Shown: positions 42,030 to 52,703, counted from the first letter of the stretch. The stretch is 64,000 nucleotides of DNA from Cyanobacterium sp. uoEpiScrs1 (GCF_947331815.1 NZ_OX373462.1:1599376-1663375), one strand, 5' to 3'. Notes: generated by a model not told the origin, from the sequence alone. Translations and numbers: made by a program.

Positions 42030-42114
42030 GGGTCGATGCCCGAGTGGTTAATGGGGGCGGACTGTAAATCCGCTGGCTATGCCTACGCTGGTTCAAATCC
42101 AGCTCGGCCCACCA
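42030..42114 (+). tRNA. trnY: tRNA-Tyr (anticodon GTA), CCA encoded
   Basis: Acceptor arms GGGTCGA and TCGGCCC pair with one G-T wobble. The anticodon arm is GCGGACT-GTA-AATCCGC, a long variable arm follows (class II tRNA), and the T-loop is GGTTCAAATCC. ACCA follows the acceptor stem, so the CCA tail is in the gene. Confidence 0.97.
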
Positions 42115-42186
42115 CAATACTTTTCAAGATTCTCTGTTCTGAATAGAGCAAAGAGTAAAAATCTTTGGGTAGTTTGTCCCAATATT

Positions 42187-42258
42187 GCCTTTGTAGCTCA
42201 GTGGTAGAGCACACCCTTGGTAAGGGTGAGGTCACGAGTTCAATCCTCGTCAAAGGCT
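42187..42258 (+). tRNA. trnT: tRNA-Thr (anticodon GGT)
   Basis: Acceptor arms GCCTTTG and CAAAGGC, D-arm GCTCAGTGGTAGAGC, anticodon stem CACCC/GGGTG around TTGGTAA, and T-loop GTTCAATCC. CCA is not encoded. It lies 72 bases after tRNA-Tyr and is probably co-transcribed. Confidence 0.97.
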
Positions 42259-43330
42259 CTCGGATTGTTTTAGATTATGGAGTCTGGAAAACCTTGGACT
42301 TGGTAAGTTTGAAAATTTTTACGAGAAGTTCCGGGGTGATTGTTTCTTAAATATCAACAAGATAGTAATGTAGACATAAAATTTTAAAGCAAAGGATAAT
42401 GATAAAAATACGACAATGTTCTCGTTATTTTATTTATTGATAGACTTAAAAACTTTTTAAGCCCACCTAACTAGCAAAGGTGAATTGTCTATGATTATTT
42501 CTGCTAGTTGGTCTGGTCCATCGAGGATTGAGATATAAAGTATTGTCTGTTCACCATAATTAATCTTAAAATTTCATAAGTAAAAAAACCATGTACATTA
42601 ATTAACTTCTACAATGTCTAATCTTCTGTAATTAGCTGTAGAAATAAAAACTTTTTTGATGATATAAATAAATTTATTTATATCATCAAAATCTTAAATA
42701 AAAAAATCAAATAAAGTTTAATCCGTATAAAAATGTATTGTTTTTACTATTTAGTTTAAATTTGTAATTAGTATACAGCAATACAAAATCTAAAAGATTA
42801 GTAAATGAAACACTATTAATTGATTACAAAGATATTTAAAAAAATAATGACAATTAAAATATTGTGTAATTAATTTTAAGTTAGGATAAATTCTAATTAT
42901 TCTATATTTACATTCAAACAAGCTCTAAAAAGTTTACATTATTATCAACGACAAAATCATCTTAATGAGAAATAATTTATCGGGTATATAATAACTAACT
43001 ATAGTACCAAAATTCACCAATTAATGTAATATCGTATCCAATTTAATTTGGCATTTTTATAGATTAGTAATTATTGTAGTTAACAAACCGTATTGATAAT
43101 AATCTAAATTAGATATATGTACAGTTAAAATTATAAAAAAATACTTTTTTATAATGCCAATAAATTTATAATCATCACAAAATAATAGTTCTTTAAATCT
43201 ATATAGAAAAAGTTTTATATTTAAAAGACTTGTAACAGTATAAAAATATATTACTGTTTTTGATAGTTATGGGATTAAGATAAATATTATCCACTATGTT
43301 CAAGCGTTAAGATTGAGCGACAATAAAAAT
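42259..43330. other. Gene-free gap of about 1.1 kb with a perfect palindrome
   Basis: AT-rich DNA after the tRNAs. The 38-base perfect palindrome at 42654-42691 is the only structure seen. Confidence 0.5.
42654..42691. repeat. Perfect 38-base palindrome
   Basis: TTTTGATGATATAAATAAA is followed directly by its reverse complement. It lies about 400 bases after tRNA-Thr with no gene end close by. Confidence 0.7.
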
Positions 43331-43555
43331 CTATTGTTCTTGATTGAGTCCTTGTTGTTTAAATAAATTAGGAATAAACACTAAGAAGTAAAACCACCAT
43401 ATAAGGACAAAAGATGAGGTTACGGCTATCAGCCAAATTTTATGAAATAAAAGCCAATTTCCAAGAATTACTCCTGTTCCTGTTAAAAGGATTGTCCAGG
43501 GTTGACACCACCAAGGTTTGTATTTCCAAATATCGATTGTAGGAGGAACTGACAT
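43331..43555 (-). CDS. Small two-helix membrane protein (DUF6737-like)
   Basis: A 74-residue protein with WKYKPWWCQPW at the N-terminus and two transmembrane helices (about 20-36 and 42-62: LIAVTSSFVLIWWFYFLVFI). The Trp-rich KPWWCQPW motif recalls a small cyanobacterial family that I remember as DUF6737; that name is from memory. Function unknown. The upstream TAGGAGG gives a good Shine-Dalgarno for the ATG. Confidence 0.7.
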   Translation of the reverse strand: MSVPPTIDIWKYKPWWCQPWTILLTGTGVILGNWLLFHKIWLIAVTSSFVLIWWFYFLVFIPNLFKQQGLNQEQ

Positions 43556-44116
43556 AAACTAAATCTATACACAACTTTTGTCTAGATTTAATTTTAAGTC
43601 ATAATGTCAAGTAATATAATTAAACTTAATCTTTCTTTATGTGATTACCATATGATCATATCATTTTGTTATCTTTGATTACTTTATCTATCATAGATAC
43701 CATCATTTTATTTACCTAATGATAACAGTAAGACGATAACATCCAAAGTTAACTGGCATAAATTTGCAGCGATTATGGAATCTAATAGGTAAACGACAAT
43801 AAATATTAAGATAATAGCTACTACTAGTCGAAAAAATAATTAGTCTTAATTAAGATATATAAAATAACCACAAATTAACCTTAAAGAAACATTAGCTTTT
43901 TTAAAACTAATGAAGGGAACGTCGCTTTAGGACTGAGCACAGCAAACTAAACATGAATTCTTTCATATAGTATAAAGAGGCAACATACTTCATATTATAT
44001 TAAGATTTTTTAGCAACATTAGACGATAATTTAACTCTATCTAACATAGACAGTTCTCAAATAATTGTTGTATATTGACAACTATTTGAAGTAGCTATTT
44101 TTAATAGTTGAATTTA
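43556..44116. other. Gene-free gap of about 560 bases
   Basis: Between divergent small genes. AT-rich; nothing recognised. Confidence 0.5.
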
Positions 44117-44629
44117 ATGTTATCAAATAAACCAATTATTAGTTATCAACAAGCAACTAAATTTTTCATTGAGATTTATATTCAACCACCGACCAAGTTT
44201 ATTATTGATAACTACTCAATATTATTACCAGATTGTAAATTTTATCCTCAAACAATAGCTATTATTTTATTGGAGGCAAGAATGTCTCTAGAAAAAAACA
44301 ACAAACAAGTTCAACAAGAAAAACAGCGATTGAAGAAAGAATTCTTAAAATTAGGAAATAAAATTCAATCGATTGCTAAAAAAGAAAAATGGTTAGTTGA
44401 GATTATAGACCCTCAGAATGGAAAACCAATTAATTCTACTTCAAGTCAGATAAATTTTGATATTGTCTCTATTGTGCATGAGTTACTAGGCTTCACATTT
44501 AACAATACTAATAGTGGCTGTAAACTTTTAAATCATCCACTCAAAGCCACAGCAATTTACCCCAATATTATATTGTCTAATATTGATCATAAACAGATGG
44601 ACTTTCTCATAAAAAAGACTCTAATTTAA
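44117..44629 (+). CDS. Hypothetical protein, possibly MMADHC-like family of cyanobacteria
   Basis: A 170-residue soluble protein. The middle part (about 55-90) is a Lys/Gln-rich helix, and the C-terminal part reads FDIVSIVHELLGFTFNN then HPLKATAIYPNIILSNID. The closing pattern recalls cyanobacterial proteins annotated as methylmalonic aciduria and homocystinuria type D-like; I hold that only loosely and would not assign a cobalamin role. ATG 44117 is chosen over a TTG three codons upstream. The gene converges on hpnJ with a hairpin between. Confidence 0.6.
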   Translation: MLSNKPIISYQQATKFFIEIYIQPPTKFIIDNYSILLPDCKFYPQTIAIILLEARMSLEKNNKQVQQEKQRLKKEFLKLGNKIQSIAKKEKWLVEIIDPQNGKPINSTSSQINFDIVSIVHELLGFTFNNTNSGCKLLNHPLKATAIYPNIILSNIDHKQMDFLIKKTLI

Positions 44630-44714
44630 CTCAAATAAAATATTTATTTATCTCCTATTTTTTGTCAATATTTGTGTTATTAATTATAACAACTAATTTT
44701 TATATAGTTAAAAT

Positions 44715-44743
44715 AAGGACATGCTTTCAGTAAGCACGTCCTT
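44715..44743. terminator. Terminator hairpin between convergent genes
   Basis: Arms AAGGACATGCTT and AAGCACGTCCTT (one mismatch) around TCAGT, between the 170-residue gene and hpnJ. It is GC-richer than its surroundings and suits termination from both sides. Confidence 0.7.
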
Positions 44744-44787
44744 TGCAATCAATTGATCGTCATTTTAATTAAAAACATTAAAATAAA

Positions 44788-46227
44788 TTAAGAGGCATTA
44801 ACTAAAGTTCGGTTACGACGTTCATTCAAATAAGCCATGAATTCTCGTCCTTCTCGTAAACGACGTACCAACATTTGGGGATCAACTAACATTTCTTTAA
44901 CGATGGGAATAATTGCTCCAGGACGAAAATAAAAGCGACGATACATCTGTTCAACTGCATCTTCGATTTCTGCTGCCGATAAATTGGGATATTGTAATGT
45001 AGACATTTGAATACCAGAAGTTGCTACCAAATCTCGATTAGTAAACCAATCATTGTCTAAAGCTTGTTGATATAACTCTGTTCCAGGGTAGGGCGAAGCA
45101 ATAGATACTTGAATAGTGTGTGGACTAACCTCACAAGCAAAACGAATGGTATCTTCAATAGTTTCCTTGCTTTCATTTGGTAAACCGATAATAAATGCCC
45201 CATGAACCTTAATTCCAAGTTTATTACAGTTAGCCATAAACTTGCGGGCTACTTCAAGTTTAATCCCTTTTTTAACTCCATCGAGAACTTTTTGGTTTCC
45301 TGATTCAAAGCCTACCAAAAGAAGTCTTAAGCCATTGTCTCGAAGAGTTTTTAAAGTATCATAGTCTAAGTTTGCACGGGCATTACAACTCCAAGTTAAT
45401 TTTAGTTTTTTGAGATGTTCACTAATAGCAATAACACGTTTTTTATCAATAGTAAAAGTATCATCATCAAAGAAATATTCTCGAATAGAATTTCCCCAAA
45501 GTGATTTTGCTAACGCCATTTCCTGTCCTACTGCCTCAGGACTTTTAGCACGATACTGATGTCCTCCGATAGTTTGAGGCCACAGACAAAATGTACATTT
45601 TGCAGGACAACCGCGACCTGTGTACAAAGAAATATAGGGGTTAAGTAAATAACCAATGAAATAGTTTTTAATATCAAGATTATTTGCATAAACAGGGAAA
45701 ACACTCGGCATTGAGTCCCAATCGTGGATTAATTCCCGTTCTTCCGTGTGTTTGATATTTCCCTGTTGATCACGGTAACTAAGTCCCTTAATCTGATCGT
45801 AAGGCCTTCCTTCAGCTAATTCCTGACAAGAGTAATCAAATTCATTGCGACAAACAAAATCGAGAATAGGATTTTCTTTAAGAGTTCTGGTCGGTAAAAC
45901 TGCTGCGTGTGCTCCCAATAAACCAATTTGAGTTTCAGGATTTTGAGCTTTAATAGCCTGAGCGCATTTTACATCATTAGAAAGAGTGGGGGTGCTGGTA
46001 TACATAATAACCAGTTCATAGTCTTTAGAAATTTTGAGAACATCCTCCACTGTTTGATAATGAGCAGGAGCATCCACCAGTTTACTCCCAGAAACTAACG
46101 CTGCTGGTTGTGCTAACCAAGTAGGATACCAAAAAGAGGTAATTTCACGTTTTGCTTGATATCTTGCTCCTGCACCTCCATCAAAACCATCAAAGGAAGG
46201 GGGACTCAGAAAGAGTGTCTTTTTCAT
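44788..46227 (-). CDS. hpnJ: Hopanoid biosynthesis radical SAM protein HpnJ
   Basis: A B12-binding radical-SAM enzyme of hopanoid tailoring. The 479-residue protein starts with LFLSPPSFDGFDGGAGARYQ, the HpnJ signature, has a cobalamin-binding-like N-terminal domain (about 45-130) and the cluster motif CPAKCTFC in GRGCPAKCTFCLWP. In Burkholderia, HpnJ is proposed to contract the sugar ring of bacteriohopanetetrol glucosamine to the cyclitol ether. Squalene-hopene cyclase and other hpn genes are not in the window. The start ATG has a fine Shine-Dalgarno, GAGGAG at 5 bases, which lies in a 12-base stretch complementary to the candidate RNA at 10.8 kb. Confidence 0.92.
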   Translation of the reverse strand: MKKTLFLSPPSFDGFDGGAGARYQAKREITSFWYPTWLAQPAALVSGSKLVDAPAHYQTVEDVLKISKDYELVIMYTSTPTLSNDVKCAQAIKAQNPETQIGLLGAHAAVLPTRTLKENPILDFVCRNEFDYSCQELAEGRPYDQIKGLSYRDQQGNIKHTEERELIHDWDSMPSVFPVYANNLDIKNYFIGYLLNPYISLYTGRGCPAKCTFCLWPQTIGGHQYRAKSPEAVGQEMALAKSLWGNSIREYFFDDDTFTIDKKRVIAISEHLKKLKLTWSCNARANLDYDTLKTLRDNGLRLLLVGFESGNQKVLDGVKKGIKLEVARKFMANCNKLGIKVHGAFIIGLPNESKETIEDTIRFACEVSPHTIQVSIASPYPGTELYQQALDNDWFTNRDLVATSGIQMSTLQYPNLSAAEIEDAVEQMYRRFYFRPGAIIPIVKEMLVDPQMLVRRLREGREFMAYLNERRNRTLVNAS

Positions 46228-46232
46228 GCTGT

Positions 46233-46244
46233 CTCCTCACACTA
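46233..46244 (-). promoter_or_regulatory. hpnJ ribosome-binding site, complementary to the Yfr1-like motif
   Basis: The hpnJ leader reads TAGTGTGAGGAG, then ACAGC and ATG. The GAGGAG is the ribosome-binding site. The whole 12 bases are the exact reverse complement of 10804-10815 on the plus strand. Confidence 0.7.
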
Positions 46245-47560
46245 TTACCGATTAACTATCAATATAACCTAACAACTTTAGTCAAGATTAACGACAAAAG
46301 GTTTCTTAAACCGAAGACATATTTCCCTTGGGACACCAAGATCAGTGGTTAAAGACAAATAAACAACATTATAGTCAATGTACATTACAGCTTTTCAGAA
46401 AAATAATAAACAGAGCTAAAAGTGCCTCCAAGGAGTTAGTAATAAAAACTATGATTAATTGATGTTGTTTTCTCTCTTAAGAGTGTTTATAAAGTTAGAG
46501 ATTAAGAAATATATTCAAAGTAAAAAAATTGAAGATTGTCTTGAAAAATAAAAGATAGAATCAGTCTAGTTTGTATTGTTAGTATTGATACAAAAAGTAA
46601 AAAGATATTATATTTTTAATGGATCTTTCAGTAGTATGTATGTTAATTAATCTATTCAGATTGATTGACAATTAGAATAAAAATTTTGTTAAATAAGTCC
46701 TCCATTTCTTTGACACTTAGTTTGAATTATTAGGTAATTAAATTGATTAACAATTCTAATGTTATAGAGGCTATCATTTATTATATCTTTAGTTTAGTTC
46801 CTCATTTATTTATAACGTATAAGATGTATTTTGGGCAAAAAATATATGGACTTCTAAAATATATATATTTTGTATTGATATAACTAAATTTTTTGTTGTA
46901 TTTGTATTTTGATATTATATTGAATTTATTTTACTTTGTTATATAATAAAATTCTTTTAGAGCATGTATGTACATAAGTTATTTTATGATAAAAAGTTAT
47001 TTTAGATTAAGAGAATTGCCTTGGATTTTAATTCTTTTAGAACATAGGTTAAAAAAGTATATTTTTTTAGAGAAATTAACTTTAATTCTGATACTTACAA
47101 ATGTTTATACATATTATGAACAAATATATTATAGATTTTTATAGAAGTAAATTTTATTTTTTATTTTGTTTAAAAATTAAAGTGATCGCTGTATATCACA
47201 AGCTTGTATTTTTTCAATATACAACTATTCTATTTATTTTACATTATATCAATTCAAGTTTTTTACTTATTGAATAGTACAATAATCTTTTTATGCTTTA
47301 TAAAGTGTCAAAGTATGTTTTTTATGTTTTTTATAGCAGATACTTTGCATGCAATATTTTTAATATATATATCTAAATTAAAATAGAATTGATATATATT
47401 TTATATTCCTATTTAAGAGTTAGCTGTTTAAATCAAGAGTTAATCCCCACAGGTTATAGTTTTATAACTATGTCAGCTAAATTTTTATGCCAAATAGTAC
47501 TTATTAGGTAATTTGTCTTTAAAATATTTATTCTGTTCTCTACTTTAATGAAAAATGGCT

Positions 47561-47655
47561 AAGTTAGAGTCAATCGTCAAAAGTCTTAATTTTCATAAGG
47601 TATTATGGAGAATAGTAAAGTTAGACTTAACCACCAAGAGTCTTAATTTTCATAA
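47561..47655. repeat. Imperfect direct repeat upstream of ado
   Basis: Two 38-base copies at 57-base spacing (47561-47598 and 47618-47655) share AAGTTAGA at one end and an exact AGTCTTAATTTTCATAA at the other. It sits 57 bases before the ado start, in its promoter/leader zone. Confidence 0.8.
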
Positions 47656-47711
47656 AGACACCACTTTAACCCGTAAATTTAGTTGATAATCCACAGGAGA
47701 TAAATCATCTT

Positions 47712-48407
47712 ATGCAAGAGCTTGCCACACGCTCAGAGATTGAGTTCAACAGCGAAATCTACAAGGATGCCTACAGCCGCATTAATGCCATCGTTATTAA
47801 GGGCGAGGAAGAAGCATATCAAAATTATATAGATATGGCTCAAATGCTACCTGATTATAAAGATGAGTTAATCCGTCTTTCTAAGATGGAGCACCGTCAT
47901 AAGAAAGGTTTCCAGTCTTGTGGTAAGAATTTGAACGTTATTCCTGACATGGAGTACGCTCACGAATTTTTTGCCCAACTTAACAGAAACTTTCAAGAAG
48001 CCAAAGCTCAAGGAAAAATTGTTACTTGTTTGTTAATTCAATCCTTGATTATCGAAGCTTTTGCTATTGCTGCTTATAATATCTACATTCCTGTTGCCGA
48101 CACCTTTGCCCGAAAAATTACTGAGGGAGTAGTTAAAGATGAATATGCTCATCTAAATTTTGGTGAGGTCTGGCTTCAAGAAAATTTTGAAACATCAAAA
48201 GCAGAATTATATGAAGCTAACAAAGATAATTTGCCTATCGTTTGGACAATGCTTAACCAAGTTCAAGACGATGCAAAAATTTTGGGAATGGAAAAGGAAG
48301 CTTTAGTTGAAGACTTCATGATTAGTTATGGAGAAGCTTTAAGCAATATTGGCTTTAGTACCCGTGATATTATGCAAATGTCTTCTTATGGTTTAAGAGC
48401 AGCGTAG
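47712..48407 (+). CDS. ado: Aldehyde-deformylating oxygenase (alkane synthase)
   Basis: Converts fatty aldehydes to alkanes (mostly C15-C17) plus formate, using O2 and ferredoxin electrons. The 231-residue length is exact for the family. All six diiron ligands are present at canonical positions: Glu32, Glu60, His63, Glu115, Glu144 and His147. A Shine-Dalgarno AGGAG lies about 12 bases before ATG. The partner acyl-ACP reductase (aar) is not adjacent and I find no remnant after it; in some Cyanothece-type genomes, as I recall, the two are unlinked. A GC-rich terminator follows. Alkanes are thylakoid and membrane components in cyanobacteria. Confidence 0.96.
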   Translation: MQELATRSEIEFNSEIYKDAYSRINAIVIKGEEEAYQNYIDMAQMLPDYKDELIRLSKMEHRHKKGFQSCGKNLNVIPDMEYAHEFFAQLNRNFQEAKAQGKIVTCLLIQSLIIEAFAIAAYNIYIPVADTFARKITEGVVKDEYAHLNFGEVWLQENFETSKAELYEANKDNLPIVWTMLNQVQDDAKILGMEKEALVEDFMISYGEALSNIGFSTRDIMQMSSYGLRAA

Positions 48408-49841
48408 AACAATTTGTTTGATTACGTATCTTAAAAAGATTCCTAATCAAATCATTGGGTTCAAATTATCGCCCTTCTAGGGCGAATTTCTTTGGTTATC
48501 TTTGTAACTATCGATAGTAATAAGAGTCCTACGCCAGTTATCAATCAAACTCTATAAACCTAACACTGTCAGTATATCAATCCCTTAAAAAGGGACTGTT
48601 TACACAAATTGTTTTTTGAACTTTCATTAAGTCAGTTTATTTTACTAAACGTATGAGTAATCTTCTTAGTTCCGTCCAGAGAACCCACAGCTTCTGAATC
48701 CATCAAGGTTGAACTATGCTACTATTAATCCTTGAGCTATTCAAATATCGAGGCTTACAAATATAAATCGTTTTATTTATTAGCCATATACATGACTAAA
48801 CTATACTTGTGGCATATTCAGACTTTTAAAGATTTTGATTGATGAAGTCAAACCCCAGCAATAACCAAATTTGTCGAAATCCATGACAGCATTATATTTT
48901 AGCAAATGACTGATCCTGAAAAAGCTGTCACTGTAATACTTATAAGGTAGTTAATAAAATTATGTCAGTAACCTTAAATTAGCCTGTAACCAAACTGTAT
49001 GAGAACACGCACCTAGGCTTGTAATTTACGACAAATTCTCTGACGTTTGTTCTATGGCGTAAGCACAACTATTCCTCTTATCAGAAGACTTTTCTACAAA
49101 GCATAATTTAACACTTAGAAAGAACAATAGTTCGAGGAAAAGTAATTGCTTATCTATGCGCTAGTCAGACCATAGTTAACGTTAATCTACTCGATCACTG
49201 TGAGTGTCAATCTAGGAAACAATTCTGTATAAATATATGCAACATTTAGCTGATTTTTGAGTAATTTTAAATTCAGTTATAAGTTTTTATATAAAAATAT
49301 TGATATATTAATGTATTTTTAACTTAAATCAAAGACAGCTTAATAAAGGATAATTACAGTCTGAGTAAGGCTGATTGATGTAGAGTCATTTATAATTTGT
49401 TCTATATCGTGTATTTCTACTTATTGTTCATAAAACACTTACATATTGAAATTATTGCTAATTAATTTTTGTTTAGTTACATTAAGACTAACGACAAAAT
49501 TTTTTATATTTACTAAAATAATACATAGTACTATCTATTGATGAGCTTAAAAGACTTGCATAAAAGAGTTTGTTGTGAATATTTTTTTCTTAAAGACAAT
49601 TATAGTAGATACAATATTATTAATTTATAACGACTCGTATAATTTACCTGTAAAAAGATAAAATAAATACTTTTTACGGTAAGTCAATTTATGCCAGTGT
49701 CTTGACATCTTTGTTTATAAAACATTTATATTTCAAATGCTAGCTTGTTATTAACATAACCGATAAATAAAATTTTATAGGGATTCAGCAAATATTTACT
49801 ACCCTAAATTTAGTAGAGTCTTATTATTTAACTTAAGTCAT
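48408..49841. other. Gap of about 1.4 kb after ado
   Basis: Begins with the ado terminator. Short stretches at 48.6-49.2 kb read as coding-like in changing frames (MTDPEKAVTVIL on the plus strand, MDSEAVGSLDGTKKI on the minus strand), each cut by stops, and base composition is slightly raised. They may be remnants of one or two lost genes, but no parent is recognised. The rest is empty. Confidence 0.4.
48469..48485 (+). terminator. Terminator of ado
   Basis: Arms TCGCCCT and AGGGCGA around TCT, followed by ATTTCTTTGG, about 60 bases past the stop. A short GC-rich stem typical of a rho-independent terminator. Confidence 0.65.
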
Positions 49842-52703
49842 TTATCCCGGGTAGTTTTTTAAAGTTTGTTTCAAGTATTTCCCTGTATAAGAATTAGGAT
49901 TACTAGCAACTTGCTCTGGAGTCCCTACAGCAATTATTTTTCCCCCTTTATTCCCCCCTTCTGGACCTAAGTCAATAACCCAATCCGCACAACGTATAAC
50001 ATCTAAATTATGCTCAATTACTAACATGGAATGTCCTTTATCTACTAAACGTTGCAACACATTTAATAGATGGTGCACATCGTAAAATGACAATCCTGTC
50101 GTGGGTTCGTCAATCAAATAGATAGTTTTTCCAGTCGCCCTTTTAGATAATTCTGAGGCTAATTTAATCCGTTGGGCTTCTCCTCCAGATAGAGTTGGTG
50201 CAGACTGTCCTAGTTTAATATAACCTAACCCAACGTCTACTAAAGTTTGTAACCTTTTCTTGACTTTAGGAATATTTTGGAACACATCTAAAGCTTCTTC
50301 GATTGTCATGTTTAAAACATCAGCAATGGAATAATCTTTGTACTTAACTTGTAGGGTCTCTCGGTTGTACCTTGAGCCCTTGCAAACCTCGCATTTTACA
50401 TAAACGTCAGGGAGAAAATTCATTTCAATAATATTTACCCCCTGGCCGCTACATGTTTCACATCTTCCCCCTTTTACATTAAAAGAGAACTGACCTTGTT
50501 TATACCCTCTGGCTTTCGCTTCAATAGTTTCGGAAAAAAGCGCTCTAATACTATCAAAAATTCCAGTATAAGTAGCAGGATTAGATCGGGGAGTTCTGCC
50601 AATGGGAGACTGATCAATAACAATTACTTTATCTATGGATTCTAACCCCTTTATTTTGCCTAATTTTTTAGGAAAAGGAACATAGTGATTTAAATGATGT
50701 TGTAGAGCCGGATATAACAATTCGTTGACCAACGTAGATTTTCCTGATCCTGAAACTCCTGTAATACAAACTAATTTACCTAAAGGAATGTCAATATCAA
50801 TATTTTTTAGATTATTTTCCTGACAACTAATTAACTTTAAGTGAGCTCCATTTCCAGGGCGACGTCTAGCCGGAGTTTTTATGACTTTTCTTCCGGATAT
50901 ATAATCCGCTGTTAAAGATTCATCGGCTTGGATTAATGTTTCTAAAGTACCCTGACATACAACATATCCGCCATTAATTCCTGCAAGAGGTCCAATATCG
51001 ACTATATGGTCTGCACTGCGAATTGTATCTTCATCATGTTCAACGACTATCAAAGTATTACCCAAATCTCGTAACTTTTTGAGAGTTTTTAATAAACGTC
51101 CATTATCCCGCTGGTGTAAGCCAATACTAGGTTCATCCAGTACATATAATACTCCTGTCAATCCTGAGCCGATTTGGGTGGCTAAACGGATACGTTGTGC
51201 TTCCCCTCCTGATAAAGTTTTAGTTCCCCGATCTAAGGTGAGATAATCTAAGCCAACATCAAGAAGAAATTGCAAGCGATTTTTGATTTCTTTTAAGGCT
51301 AATTGTCCAATTAACTGTTGTCTTTGAGTTAATTTTAAATTATTAATTTTTTCTAAACATTGATCAATAGAAACGCTGGTTAATTCATTGATTGTATATT
51401 GACCCAACCTAACAGATAAAGATTCAGGTTTCAATCGTCTCCCTTTACAAACTTCACAGGTTCTATCAATTAGATATTTTTCTAATTTTTGCTTAACAAT
51501 ATCTGAATTAGATTCTTTATAATTTCGTTCTAAAATTGTAAGGATACCACTAAAAGTACGATAATAATCCTGACTTTTATTAGTCCGATGATTTTTCTCA
51601 ATAAGAATAGGTTCCTTAGTACCATGGAGTAAAATTTCCTGCTGATATTTAGTTAATTTATTCCAAGGAGTTTGAATATCAAAACCGTAAGCTTGACCTA
51701 TACTATACAAAAAAGAAAGATAGTAAGAATTATTTTTGTCTGACCACGGAGCGATAGCAGAATATAAAGGAAGAGAAGGGTCAGGAATTACTAAATCAGG
51801 AGAAAATTGACGTAAACTTCCTAAACCATGACAGTTTGGACAGGCGCCGTAGGGAGAATTAAAAGAAAATAAACGAGGAGATAATTCTTCGATAACGGCT
51901 CCATGTTCAGGACAAGCAAAATTTTCCGAGAACATAATTTCTGAAATATTTTTGTTATCCTGATTATCATCGTTATCTGAATCTAGAATATCAACAATCG
52001 CTAGTCCGTTTGATTGATGCAAACAAGTACTTAAAGAATCTGTTAAACGCTCTTCAATTCCTTCCTTTTTTATTAAACGATCTATAATAATTTCAATATT
52101 ATGATAGTTATTTTTATTTAATTTAAAAGTATCAGAGAGTTCTCGAACTTCCCCATCAATTCTGACTCGAACAAATCCTTGAGAAGCTAAATTGGACAAT
52201 AACTTTTGATGAGTTCCTTTTTTTCTTCTTATTACAGGGGATAAAAGTTGAAATTTGGTACGATCTTTAAGTGCCATGACACTATCACACATTTGATCAA
52301 CAGTTTGTGGCGTGATACTACGATCACAGACTGGACAATGGGGTTCTCCAGCTCTCCCAAATAATAACCGTAGATAATCATAAATTTCTGTGACTGTCCC
52401 TACCGTAGATCGGGGGTTATGAGAAGTTGACTTTTGATCAATAGAAATAGCCGGACTCAACCCCTCAATTGCATCTACATCTGGTTTATCTAATTGTCCT
52501 AAAAACTGTCTCGCATAGGCACTCAAGGATTCCACATAACGCCTCTGCCCCTCTGCAAAGATGGTATCAAAAGCCAAAGATGATTTACCAGAACCTGAAA
52601 CCCCTGTAAAGACAATAAGATGCTCGCGAGGAAGATCTAGGTCAATGTTTTTTAAGTTATGCTGTCTTGCACCACGAATGCGGATATTATTAGAATCAGA
52701 CAT
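49842..52703 (-). CDS. uvrA: Excinuclease ABC subunit A
   Basis: The DNA-damage recognition ATPase of nucleotide excision repair. Two ABC ATPase halves are present: Walker A GVSGSGKSS near the N-terminus and GVSGSGKST in the second half, each with a signature (LSGGEAQRI twice) and Walker B (LYVLDEPSIGL, IYLIDEPTTGL). Zinc-finger pairs include CPVC, CPNCHGLG, CETCSGQG and CEVCKGSR. The length of about 953 residues from MSDSNNIRIRG is normal. An ATG six codons upstream gives an unlikely extra MLVGYY. Intact repair is notable in a decaying genome. uvrB and uvrC are not here. Confidence 0.97.
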   Translation of the reverse strand: MSDSNNIRIRGARQHNLKNIDLDLPREHLIVFTGVSGSGKSSLAFDTIFAEGQRRYVESLSAYARQFLGQLDKPDVDAIEGLSPAISIDQKSTSHNPRSTVGTVTEIYDYLRLLFGRAGEPHCPVCDRSITPQTVDQMCDSVMALKDRTKFQLLSPVIRRKKGTHQKLLSNLASQGFVRVRIDGEVRELSDTFKLNKNNYHNIEIIIDRLIKKEGIEERLTDSLSTCLHQSNGLAIVDILDSDNDDNQDNKNISEIMFSENFACPEHGAVIEELSPRLFSFNSPYGACPNCHGLGSLRQFSPDLVIPDPSLPLYSAIAPWSDKNNSYYLSFLYSIGQAYGFDIQTPWNKLTKYQQEILLHGTKEPILIEKNHRTNKSQDYYRTFSGILTILERNYKESNSDIVKQKLEKYLIDRTCEVCKGRRLKPESLSVRLGQYTINELTSVSIDQCLEKINNLKLTQRQQLIGQLALKEIKNRLQFLLDVGLDYLTLDRGTKTLSGGEAQRIRLATQIGSGLTGVLYVLDEPSIGLHQRDNGRLLKTLKKLRDLGNTLIVVEHDEDTIRSADHIVDIGPLAGINGGYVVCQGTLETLIQADESLTADYISGRKVIKTPARRRPGNGAHLKLISCQENNLKNIDIDIPLGKLVCITGVSGSGKSTLVNELLYPALQHHLNHYVPFPKKLGKIKGLESIDKVIVIDQSPIGRTPRSNPATYTGIFDSIRALFSETIEAKARGYKQGQFSFNVKGGRCETCSGQGVNIIEMNFLPDVYVKCEVCKGSRYNRETLQVKYKDYSIADVLNMTIEEALDVFQNIPKVKKRLQTLVDVGLGYIKLGQSAPTLSGGEAQRIKLASELSKRATGKTIYLIDEPTTGLSFYDVHHLLNVLQRLVDKGHSMLVIEHNLDVIRCADWVIDLGPEGGNKGGKIIAVGTPEQVASNPNSYTGKYLKQTLKNYPG

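Larger units (their letters stand above)
46228..47711. other. Gap of about 1.5 kb between hpnJ and ado
   Basis: Upstream region of both divergent genes. A plus-strand frame near 46290-46352 has a short gene-like tail (KRFLKPKTYFPWDTKISG) that may be a relic. Before ado lies an imperfect duplicated sequence (47561-47655). The rest is AT-rich and empty. Confidence 0.5.

Noticed and set aside
48408-49841. Acyl-ACP reductase (aar) pseudogene after ado
   Set aside because: I compared the gap with AAR motifs as I remember them and found no convincing match; the gene may simply lie elsewhere.
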